From DASWIV01 sp036397475 (lineage in GTDB: Bacteria; JAJVIF01; JAPKYR01), in NCBI GenBank assembly GCA_036397475.1, contig DASWIV010000174.1:1-16659 (forward strand): DNA of 16,659 nt. The letters run 5' to 3'. The notes beneath the pieces were generated by a model. The model saw only the letters and a program-made list of their open reading frames with translations. It did no database searches and was not told the origin of the DNA. Of this stretch, positions 7,337 to 14,287 are shown piece after piece (within the stretch, counting starts at the first letter, position 1; the number at the start of each line of letters is the position of its first letter). The position numbers and the translations under genes are program-made.

Positions 7337-8287
7337 CTATCTTGGTACCGGGATCTTTTCGAGTATCCGCGCGATTACCTGGTCGGGTTTGATTCCCTCA
7401 ATTTCAGCTTCCGGCCTCATCAATAATCGGTGACGCAGTGTCGGGAACGCGATATCCTGAATATCGTCGGGTATCACAAAATCCCGTCCCCTGCACGCCG
7501 CGAGAGTTTTCGATGTCAGCAGAATTGTTATCGACGCACGCGGCGACGCGCCAAGCAACAGATCTTCATCTTCCCTGCTCTGGCGTGCTATCTCGTTGAT
7601 GTAATCGAGGATCTGGTCGTCGACCTTTACTTTCTTTATTTCCTCCCGGACCTGCACTACCTGGTCAGCGCCGGCTACTTTCTGAATTCCGACATCCTCA
7701 AGCTCCTGCGCGTGGAATCCGGTGTGATACCTTTTCAGAAGATCCAGCTCTTCGTATTTTTGCGGGTAATCGACAAGCAATTTGAAGGTAAAACGGTCGA
7801 GCTGCGCCTCGGGGAGCGGATACGTGCCCTCGTATTCGATCGGATTCTGTGTCGCAAGGACTGTAAACAAAATCGGAAGGTCGTGCTCCTCGCCTTCGAT
7901 AGATACCTGGCGCTCTTCCATCGCTTCGAGAAGAGCCGCCTGAGTTTTCGGCGGAGTACGGTTGATCTCGTCGGCAAGGAGAATTTCAGTGAATATCGGA
8001 CCTTTTTTCAGGCGGAATTCACCGTGCTGCGGGTCGAAAATTGTCGTGCCGATCACGTCGGACGGCATCAGGTCGGGAGTGAACTGGATACGGTTGAACG
8101 CGCTGTCCATGGTGAGGGCGAGCGCGCGTCCCATCAGCGTCTTCGCGATTCCCGGGACACCCTCCATGAGGACATGTCCGCGTGTGAGTACCGCAACGAC
8201 AATTTTTTCTATCACTTCTTCCTGACCGACAATGGCTTTAGCCATCTCGGCGGAGATCTGGTCCATTATTTCCTTGGCACTTGGCAT
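7337..8287 (-). CDS. MoxR-family AAA+ ATPase
   Basis: In the 316-residue product from ATG 8287, the family motifs are Walker A GVPGIAKT (43-50), Walker B LLADEINR (103-110), sensor-1 region ATQNP (145-149), YPLPEAQLDRF (156-166) and sensor 2 GASPRAS (246-252). MoxR proteins act as chaperone-like ATPases, usually with a vWA protein, in assembly or metal insertion. The start is uncertain. ATG 8287 has no clear ribosome site, while ATG 8266 (309 residues) follows AAGGAA by about four bases; a TTG at 8359 would add residues unlike the family. The usual DUF58 and vWA partner genes are not adjacent: downstream is the convergent helicase and upstream is the inverted-repeat cluster and gatE. The ATPase is therefore an orphan here and its client is unknown. 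Confidence 0.9.
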   Translation of the reverse strand: MPSAKEIMDQISAEMAKAIVGQEEVIEKIVVAVLTRGHVLMEGVPGIAKTLMGRALALTMDSAFNRIQFTPDLMPSDVIGTTIFDPQHGEFRLKKGPIFTEILLADEINRTPPKTQAALLEAMEERQVSIEGEEHDLPILFTVLATQNPIEYEGTYPLPEAQLDRFTFKLLVDYPQKYEELDLLKRYHTGFHAQELEDVGIQKVAGADQVVQVREEIKKVKVDDQILDYINEIARQSREDEDLLLGASPRASITILLTSKTLAACRGRDFVIPDDIQDIAFPTLRHRLLMRPEAEIEGIKPDQVIARILEKIPVPR

Positions 8288-8363
8288 GGGAGGGATTGTA
8301 TCATTTTCGGGATCATTTTCTATGCGGATGCACTTATGGAATTTCGCGCTTCCTGCCAACTGT

Positions 8364-8500
8364 GGCGCCTACAAAATTCGCCATGGCGAATTTATGTGGG
8401 TGCAGGAGAGAGATTATATGTTAGAGCACCTACATAAATCCGCCAGTCGAACTTCACGCGGTAATTTTATCTTGAAGATGTGGCGGATTTTACACGCGCC
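8364..8500. repeat. Compound inverted-repeat cluster (REP/BIME- or MITE-like)
   Basis: Four related units of about 19 bp lie in alternating orientation between gatE and moxR: 8364-8382 (+), 8385-8403 (-), 8426-8444 (+) and 8482-8500 (-). Units two and three are inverted copies with 17 of 19 identities (GGCGAATTTATGTGGGTGC against the complement of GCACCTACATAAATCCGCC). The outermost units match as terminal inverted repeats at 15 of 19. Units one and two meet in a perfect 20-bp palindrome at 8374-8393 (AAATTCGCCATGGCGAATTT). The 137-bp block has no coding frame of note. It would fold strongly as RNA or extruded DNA and could terminate gatE transcription or stabilise mRNA ends. I see no target-site duplication. 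Confidence 0.7.
8413..8418 (-). promoter_or_regulatory. Possible -10 box for moxR inside the repeat loop
   Basis: On the minus strand a perfect TATAAT (8418 down to 8413) sits in the loop between repeat units two and three. No good -35 box lies 16-18 bases upstream (GGATTT at best). If used, transcription would begin near 8406 and the moxR leader of about 120 bases would contain the 20-bp palindrome at 8374-8393. Weak evidence. Confidence 0.25.
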
Positions 8501-8510
8501 TAAAAGATTT

Positions 8511-10505
8511 CTACCTCGCCATCTGGCTTAATTCCCGCTCTACCTCTTCCCACTTCGCGCGGCCACGGCACTTGTCCATTATCAATCCCGCAATATATCT
8601 TGTCTTTTTTGTCGAATCTGAAATTTCGGGAATCTCGGCATCATTCAATATGCCTGAAATTGTATTGCCTGTTGTCTTTTCATCGAACCGCTCAATTTTT
8701 AATTCATCAATCGCAGCTGAATATTTTTTGTCAGGATTTTCCGCCATGTACGCCAGGATGTCCGGGAGCGCGTCGGACGTATACAAATTATGCTGCACTC
8801 CCTTGATCGCCTTGAAAATCTTTTCTTCATCAATTTCTTCTGCGTAATAACCCGACCTTGACAACGATTTCATGGTTTGGGTGAGTGTAACCGCGACCAT
8901 AACAGGATCGATTCCCTGATTTTCGCTTATCAGCCTGTCGAATAATTTTCCAAGCGGGTGAATCGCGAGCTCCCTTCCGATCTCATTGTGAATTCCAAGT
9001 TCGCGATATCGCGTTTCTCGCTCCCACGGCCTTTCCGGCATACGGGATTGCATCCGTTCAAGTTGCTCCTCTGTAATCGCAATGGGCGGGCTGTCGGTAT
9101 CGGGATACATCCTGTCAGCACCGGGAAGAATTCTTTCGAAATCTGTTGTACCGTCCCAGAAAGCCTGCCGGGTTTCGTTCGGAACCCCTTCGGTTGCTTC
9201 CTTGCATCGAGCAAGAATTTCCCTGACCGCTGTCTCGACATCGTCCGATGGTCCCCATGTAAGAATCAGGGCGTCGTTTTCACCGCATTCAAGTTCTGTA
9301 CGCAGATTATGCCAGACGGATTCAGGGAGCATGTCATGGGCAGCGACAGTTGTGTTTCCAAAAGCGGTCGGACGATTCGTTAGCGTGTTTTCCTTAATGG
9401 TATGGCCTTCGTGGCTGATGTTTGGAAGCCTGTCGATGCAGGCGATGACGCGTATGCGTCCGGAAAGCTCACTCGCAAAGGTTATTTCGGGCTGGGTCTG
9501 CCGCGAAACGAAATCCCGGAATCCGATCACGCGGCACGCTTTTACGATCTCAGACCTCAACACGCTCGACGGCGCGTTCATCGTAACCTTGCCGATGACT
9601 TTGTCCGACACATCCGCTGTCTTCCAACCGGCTTCAAGGGTTTCCGGGGTAATTCCATTCTTCGCGCATTCGTCCCGAATTTCCAGTAATGCTTTCTGTC
9701 GCAGAGCTTCATTATATGTCAGCGCGGGAATGTCCGGGATCCTTGGAACACCTTTGATCTCTACACGAGTTCCCCCCGCAATGCTGACATTGACGTCCTG
9801 GCGGGCAGAACCCATCCCGCGGCGTACAAGCTGGCTCGCGCGGAAAATACGTCCGACCTGCTTTGCGGCCAATCCCGCTTCTGTCGGCGTTTTCATATCG
9901 GGATGCGTGACGAATTCAATTAACGGCCACGATAGCCGGTCGGTTCTGAAGGTGATCGTGTGCCCGATGTCGCTTATTTCCCGGCAGGAATCTTCCTCAA
10001 GCGACGTCTGCACGACACGAATTATCCTGTCATCGATCCCAAGGGGAAATTGACCATCGACACCGATGATCGCCGTTCGCTGGAATCCTGTCGGGATGCT
10101 TCCATCAAGATATTGTTTGCGCGAAATATGAACTTCGTCGACAATCGAGCAGTCCAGCATGAGAGACAGAATGATGCTGATGTCGACCGCCTGTTCGTCG
10201 ACATGAAATGGCGGGGTGTCGTCCATTTCATACGTGCAGACCGCGTCGGTGTAAAGCTGATAGATGACATTTTTTTTGGTCTTGAATTCCATCAGCGCGG
10301 CGCCGTCATATTCACCGAGTTCCGATAAGGTTGGTCTCATGTGCCTGAGAATTTCGGCTTCGGGACGGGTATATTTTTTGATGGCGGGACAGCGGCAGAA
10401 CAATTTTCCGTCGGTTAAAAGCTGGTGATGGGTTTCCAGTCCGCACATGAATCCGAGTGAGCGGAAATCATCATCGGTCAGATTTTGCCATTTGCGATAA
10501 GGCAT
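8511..10505 (-). CDS. gatE: Archaeal-type Glu-tRNA(Gln) amidotransferase subunit E
   Basis: GatE converts Glu-tRNA(Gln) to Gln-tRNA(Gln) with ammonia supplied by GatD. The 664-residue protein is full length for GatE and much longer than bacterial GatB (about 480). Seen in order: the GLETHHQL start of the kinase domain, a CRC pair (37-39), the GSIPTGFQRT block (about 135-144), RQDVNVSI and RVEIKGV (about 235-253), and a GAD (AspRS-insertion) domain at about 320-435. The GatE-typical block GVPNETRQAFWDGTT and PGADRMYPDTD follows at about 439-471, then a helical/YqeY-like tail. The GAD insertion and the post-GAD block separate GatE from GatB. The start is ATG 10505; a GTG at 10514 would add three residues. 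No gatD, gatA or gatC is in the window. It follows fliY by 84 bp on the same strand but has its own extended -10. Transfer from archaea, or retention in a candidate bacterial lineage, is possible. Confidence 0.9.
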   Translation of the reverse strand: MPYRKWQNLTDDDFRSLGFMCGLETHHQLLTDGKLFCRCPAIKKYTRPEAEILRHMRPTLSELGEYDGAALMEFKTKKNVIYQLYTDAVCTYEMDDTPPFHVDEQAVDISIILSLMLDCSIVDEVHISRKQYLDGSIPTGFQRTAIIGVDGQFPLGIDDRIIRVVQTSLEEDSCREISDIGHTITFRTDRLSWPLIEFVTHPDMKTPTEAGLAAKQVGRIFRASQLVRRGMGSARQDVNVSIAGGTRVEIKGVPRIPDIPALTYNEALRQKALLEIRDECAKNGITPETLEAGWKTADVSDKVIGKVTMNAPSSVLRSEIVKACRVIGFRDFVSRQTQPEITFASELSGRIRVIACIDRLPNISHEGHTIKENTLTNRPTAFGNTTVAAHDMLPESVWHNLRTELECGENDALILTWGPSDDVETAVREILARCKEATEGVPNETRQAFWDGTTDFERILPGADRMYPDTDSPPIAITEEQLERMQSRMPERPWERETRYRELGIHNEIGRELAIHPLGKLFDRLISENQGIDPVMVAVTLTQTMKSLSRSGYYAEEIDEEKIFKAIKGVQHNLYTSDALPDILAYMAENPDKKYSAAIDELKIERFDEKTTGNTISGILNDAEIPEISDSTKKTRYIAGLIMDKCRGRAKWEEVERELSQMAR

Positions 10506-10541
10506 AAAAAACACCGATCTTGTCCGGGAACGGGTGAAAGG

Positions 10542-10550
10542 ATTATATCA
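10542..10550 (-). promoter_or_regulatory. Extended -10 promoter of gatE
   Basis: The minus strand reads TGATATAAT (10550 down to 10542), a perfect TATAAT with an extended TGn. No good -35 box is seen, which extended -10 promoters can tolerate. The predicted transcript start is near 10535, about 30 bases before the gatE ATG. It suggests gatE is transcribed independently of the flagellar operon upstream. Confidence 0.55.
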
Positions 10551-10598
10551 TAACCCAAACAGGGCGTGCGTTGACTTAATGATTATGGAAAGGGTTTC

Positions 10599-11675
10599 TT
10601 ACCTGATATGTTCGAGGCGTTCTTTTGGGGAAATTATGCTAGACACTCTCACGCCGAAATTCTCATCGATTACAACCACTTCGCCCCGCGCGAAGAGTTT
10701 TCCATTCACGAGAAGATCGACAGCCTCACCCGCGAGTTTATCGAGCTCAACCAGGCTTCCGGGGACCAGCCCCATGATGTCCTTCACCGAAAGCTGCTTT
10801 CGTCCAAGTTCCACAGCCACATCGAGAGGGACATCGAGAATTAACTCAACGCCACGGGATTCGATCGTGGGTTTCGATGGGGCGAGTTCTTCGAATTTCG
10901 CTGAATGGACTTCTGACACCTCCGGTTCGGAGGTTTTCATCCTGTCGCTTATTTTGGGAATAGCCGGTTGCTCCGATGGCTGTTCAGCGGGAGTATGAGC
11001 GGCTGTTCCTGGTGTGTTTTCCACTGGTTTACTTTCCTCGAGCGATTTCGGATGCTTCCCGTAAAGTTCTGCTAATAAATCATCCGATACAAGGAGCCCG
11101 ATTGTTCCTTCGTCCCCATCGCATTTTACCGTCAGCGGAGCGAAATGAACAGCGGCATCGCTGGGTATTCCGGTGGTTGAGGGGACTTCCTTTACAGGAT
11201 CCTTATCTATGAATTTCACGTCCGAATGCTCGATCCTGATCCCGAACTCTTCGCTTAAGGCGGTGTCATAAGCTCCAAGCACGTTATTGACGGCCTCGTT
11301 GAGTGCAGACAGGAGCGCTTCTGTCATTTCGGTGGAATCTTCCTGCCCCATCATTTTCCTTGAGATTCTCAGGGCAATATCGTGGCTGACCATCAGGACC
11401 ATGGGCGATTCCGATAACGACGACATTACAAAGGATACATAAATTGCCTCACCTGTAATGGCATTGAGAATTCCACCGAGTGGAGCGCCAGCCACATTCC
11501 CCGGTGTGATCTCACAATCTCCTGCGCCGATGAGGATGGGGACAATATTATGGAAAGAATCGCCGAAAGTTACGCTGAGAGAGCCGATTAGCGACTCCAG
11601 ATCTCCAGTCTCAACAGATTTTTCTCCACCGGATCCATCCATAAGCTTGTCAATTTCATCCTGTGACATACCCAT
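10599..11675 (-). CDS. fliY: Flagellar switch protein FliY (CheC-like plus FliN domain)
   Basis: This 358-residue protein forms part of the rotor C-ring that binds CheY-P and sets rotation direction. It begins with a CheY-P-binding-like segment (MSQDEIDKLM). A CheC-like region (about 25-215) follows, then a Pro/Glu-rich linker (about 215-270). A SpoA/FliN domain (about 273-350) contains VELILDVPLDVAVELG and LVNGKLFARGEVVVIDENFGVRV-type strands. One CheC-type catalytic signature is visible (S123-x3-E127-x2-N130), though the distal Pro of the family motif is Val here. The other CheC half lacks a clear Glu/Asn pair, so CheY-P phosphatase activity may be reduced. ATG 11675 is preceded by GAGGAG (11690-11685), which lies within the last codons of fliM, so the two are tightly coupled. 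The length and N-terminal domain favour FliY over plain FliN (about 100-140 aa). Confidence 0.9.
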   Translation of the reverse strand: MGMSQDEIDKLMDGSGGEKSVETGDLESLIGSLSVTFGDSFHNIVPILIGAGDCEITPGNVAGAPLGGILNAITGEAIYVSFVMSSLSESPMVLMVSHDIALRISRKMMGQEDSTEMTEALLSALNEAVNNVLGAYDTALSEEFGIRIEHSDVKFIDKDPVKEVPSTTGIPSDAAVHFAPLTVKCDGDEGTIGLLVSDDLLAELYGKHPKSLEESKPVENTPGTAAHTPAEQPSEQPAIPKISDRMKTSEPEVSEVHSAKFEELAPSKPTIESRGVELILDVPLDVAVELGRKQLSVKDIMGLVPGSLVELDKLAGEAVDLLVNGKLFARGEVVVIDENFGVRVSSIISPKERLEHIR

Positions 11676-11681
11676 AGGTGA

Positions 11682-12668
11682 CTACTCCTCATAAAAATCC
11701 ATTATCTCGATCCCACGGTAGCGCCCGATTATCCCGGGACGTCCCACGAATCGCGGAACAGGATTTGCCCCAATATAAATATTTACCGGATCGGTTGTCC
11801 TGTTTGGCAGCCGGATGACATCCCCGGGCTCCAGTGACAGGATATCCTGTACGGTGAGTTTAAGCTGTCCAAGCTCGGCGCGAATTTTCATTTTCGTGGG
11901 AGAGATGTTCTCCATGATCACGTCGGCATATTCCGGAGCGGCATCCTGGTCTGACGTGAGTCTCCTGAAAAATCGCTCGGTCGAAAGGTCCTTCAACACC
12001 GGCTCAAGCAAAATGTGCGGGAGGCACATCCCTATCATTCCACGGGAATCCTCAATCCTCATTTCCAGCGACACGAAAAGGACCATCTCCGACGGCGGAA
12101 CGATCTGCGTGAATTGCGGGTTGTATTCGATAACCTCAAGCCTTGGGTTCGCCTGGATGAAGTCGCCGATCGAATTTTTCAATACGCGAAGGGCGTCGGA
12201 GATCACGTTCTCAATCAGGGCTTCCTCAATCTCCGTGAGTTCCCTGACAGCCATTTCACCGCCGCCGCCACCACCGACAAGTCGCTCGATAATGGAAAAT
12301 GCTACAGGTGGCGAAAGGTCGATTATCGCGCTGCCTTCCAGCGGCTCCATTGAAAATACTGAAATTACGGTAGGGGTGAAAGCCGACTTGATGTATTCGG
12401 AATACGGAAGCTGGTCGAGTGAAACGATATCGATATACACCAGGGACCTGAGTTTTCCGGACAGGTATGTAGCCCAGTTCCTGGCGTAGGTCTCCAGTAC
12501 CATGTGAATGGTACGGATCTGATCCTTGGAGAATTTGTCCGGGCGGCGGAAATCGTACTCTTTCACGCGGCGCGATGAGGCTTCATAGGCATCGTCATCG
12601 ATGATGTCCTTGTCATCGAGGGCCGAAAGCAATGCGTCAATTTCTGCCTGTGAAAGAATCTCAGCCAT
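11682..12668 (-). CDS. fliM: Flagellar motor switch protein FliM
   Basis: The 328-residue protein is full length for FliM. The N-terminal CheY-P-binding motif LSQAEIDALLSAL (residues 5-17) is followed by the CheC-like middle domain. That domain carries the conserved GG-rich loop ERLVGGGGGGEMAV and the adjoining RELTEIEEALI helix that contacts FliG. The C-terminal SpoA domain (about 245-325, LKLTVQDILSLEPGDVIRL) pairs with the FliN domain of FliY. FliM links chemotaxis signalling to rotor switching. ATG 12668 gives the canonical MAEILSQ start, although the ribosome site is weak. A 139-bp gap separates it from fliL upstream, unusual in this otherwise compact operon. The gap has no convincing ORF; a lone TATAAT on the minus strand (12745-12740) lacks a -35. 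Confidence 0.96.
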   Translation of the reverse strand: MAEILSQAEIDALLSALDDKDIIDDDAYEASSRRVKEYDFRRPDKFSKDQIRTIHMVLETYARNWATYLSGKLRSLVYIDIVSLDQLPYSEYIKSAFTPTVISVFSMEPLEGSAIIDLSPPVAFSIIERLVGGGGGGEMAVRELTEIEEALIENVISDALRVLKNSIGDFIQANPRLEVIEYNPQFTQIVPPSEMVLFVSLEMRIEDSRGMIGMCLPHILLEPVLKDLSTERFFRRLTSDQDAAPEYADVIMENISPTKMKIRAELGQLKLTVQDILSLEPGDVIRLPNRTTDPVNIYIGANPVPRFVGRPGIIGRYRGIEIMDFYEE

Positions 12669-12807
12669 GGTTAAATACCGCTACACCGCGACAGGCTAAA
12701 GTATACACACTTAATCCGTCTTGTGGCGGTTTAATAAGTATTATATCGTCACAAATAGCGAAGGATACAGATTTTACGGACCTTCTTTTTGCTGTGCCGG
12801 GCAAAAA

Positions 12808-13335
12808 TTATTGGGCTACAAATGTATTGAAATACAGCCCGATTACCTCGCCTGACGTCAGATCGTCGTTGATTTCCCGCATACAGTCTCTGGACAAACG
12901 TTCCCGCCCATGGGCGGAAGAGATCTCCATCCAGTCGCGGTTGCTGATAACTGTCGCGATCTTGCTTTCCAATCGCGGAAGCTTGTCTGCCATTTCCGAC
13001 ATGACCTCAGTCGAAGTTACCTCGACATCGAATTTGTATTTCAGGTACATGAACGGGTACTCTTCGGATACCGCGAGATTGACGATCCCGGTCTGGAATC
13101 CGTCGAAGAAAATATTAGTCTCGGCGGCCGTGGTTTCATCTTCAGCTTCGACGCCTTCAAGTTCTTCCGCCGCCGCGGGTTGGATCGAAGAATACAGGAA
13201 CCATCCGCCGGCTCCAAGTGCCGCTACCGCGACAAAGATTATGATAATAATGACAGGAAGAGCCATCCCGGATTTTTTCGCGGGCTTTTCTTCGGTCTTC
13301 TCTTCATTTTCTTCTTTTACTTTATCATTAGCCAT
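12808..13335 (-). CDS. fliL: Flagellar basal-body protein FliL
   Basis: The 175-residue protein is a single-pass inner-membrane protein. A charged Lys/Glu cytoplasmic tail (1-22) precedes one membrane helix (about 24-48) and an acidic Ala/Glu-rich linker (about 53-73). The periplasmic FliL domain follows, with MYLKYKFDVEV (about 96-106), the LPRLESKIATVIS helix and the closing segment SGEVIGLYFNTFVAQ. FliL forms rings around MotA/MotB stators and supports torque, and its position between motB and fliM is classic. ATG 13335 has a weak ribosome site. The gap to motB upstream is 44 bp. Confidence 0.93.
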   Translation of the reverse strand: MANDKVKEENEEKTEEKPAKKSGMALPVIIIIIFVAVAALGAGGWFLYSSIQPAAAEELEGVEAEDETTAAETNIFFDGFQTGIVNLAVSEEYPFMYLKYKFDVEVTSTEVMSEMADKLPRLESKIATVISNRDWMEISSAHGRERLSRDCMREINDDLTSGEVIGLYFNTFVAQ

Positions 13336-13379
13336 TTCAGGTACATCCCATTGTTAAAATGATTATTTTGCTCCCAGGT

Positions 13380-14282
13380 TCAATCTTCCGACTCGGAATT
13401 ATCTGCGCTGGAAGAATCCTGTGCGTTTTTCTCCTGGATACGCGAGTCGTTCTCGTCGGAATATATCATTTCACCTTCGGTGGTCATTATGATCCCGTCC
13501 GACTCAGGACTTTCCAGGAACTTTAATGCTTCCTCGGTGGATTCAGGTACGCTTGGGGGAGTATCGGATTCGAAATCCGTGTCAAGAATAATGACATCCA
13601 CCCGCCTGTTCCTTGCCCGGTTTTCTGCCGTATTGTTTGGTACGACGGGATTGTAAAATGCGTATCCTGCCGCCTGCAGCCTGTCGGGCTGGACCCCGCC
13701 TTCCTCTATGAGCCAGTGAACCACAGCGGTGGCTCTTGCTACACTGAGTTCCCAGTTAGAAGGAAATTCCGGGGTATTGATCGGTGTAGGATCAGTATGG
13801 CCTTCCACGCGAACCGGGTTCCCAATCTCGGCTATTTCCTCACTGATCAGGGCGAGGATAGGCATAATGTCGGGTTTTAATTCGGATTTGCCAAGATCGA
13901 ACAGTGCTGTATCAGTGAATCGGATCATGAGGCCGCGCTCGTTGATCACCGTCTCGATCTTGTCTTCCATGTTCGCTTTCTCGACCTTTTCCTCCACAGC
14001 CTCCTGGATCTGGTTCATGCTCGAAACACTGGATGAGTAATTCTGAGTTATCTGTTTCGCGGGAATATCGCCAAGGTTAAGCACCATCGGGCCACCGGAA
14101 AGCACGCCCAATGCCCCCTGTAATTCAATGATTACATCCCTGAACTTGACAATATCCAGTGTTGAGAAACTGAAGAGCAGGATAAAGAAACACAAAAGCA
14201 GCGTCATCATGTCACCGTAGGTGATCATCCAAAGCGGCGCTCCCAGTGTTCCTCCTTCTTTCTTTTTGGTAACCTTCGCCAT
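13380..14282 (-). CDS. motB: Flagellar stator protein MotB with long acidic tail
   Basis: MotB anchors the stator to peptidoglycan and provides the ion-binding Asp. A short basic cytoplasmic N-terminus precedes the single membrane helix with the stator motif WMITYGDMMTLLLCFF, in which D24 is the ion-binding residue. A plug/linker (about 45-110) follows, then an OmpA-like peptidoglycan-binding domain (about 118-233) with VEGHTDPTPI (159-168), ELSVARA (178-184) and NRARNRRVDVII (221-232). The OmpA-like fold ends near residue 234. The remaining 66 or so residues form a Glu/Asp/Ser-rich tail ending SSADNSESED, longer than in most MotB proteins. The ATG lies five bases after the motA stop, so translation is probably coupled. 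Confidence 0.94.
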   Translation of the reverse strand: MAKVTKKKEGGTLGAPLWMITYGDMMTLLLCFFILLFSFSTLDIVKFRDVIIELQGALGVLSGGPMVLNLGDIPAKQITQNYSSSVSSMNQIQEAVEEKVEKANMEDKIETVINERGLMIRFTDTALFDLGKSELKPDIMPILALISEEIAEIGNPVRVEGHTDPTPINTPEFPSNWELSVARATAVVHWLIEEGGVQPDRLQAAGYAFYNPVVPNNTAENRARNRRVDVIILDTDFESDTPPSVPESTEEALKFLESPESDGIIMTTEGEMIYSDENDSRIQEKNAQDSSSADNSESED

Positions 14283-14287
14283 CGTCG

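Noticed and set aside
7430..8437. Long plus-strand frame (335 codons) opposite moxR
   Set aside because: It is antisense to a protein with all MoxR motifs, has no recognisable domain and is Arg/Leu/Phe-rich as expected of a shadow frame.
8364..8500. CRISPR array
   Set aside because: The units alternate in orientation, are imperfect and have unequal spacing; there are no direct repeats with uniform spacers and no cas genes.
9082..10053. Long plus-strand frame (323 codons) opposite gatE
   Set aside because: It is Ser/Arg-rich, low in recognisable structure and fully antisense to conserved GatE motifs.
11815..12489. Plus-strand frame of 224 codons opposite fliM
   Set aside because: Composition is Ser/Ile-biased and it mirrors the conserved fliM coding strand; no ribosome site or domain.
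12722..12745. A fifth copy of the 19-bp repeat unit in the fliL-fliM gap (TGTGGCGGTTTAATAAG)
   Set aside because: Only about eight contiguous bases match and the rest diverges, so it is within chance similarity.
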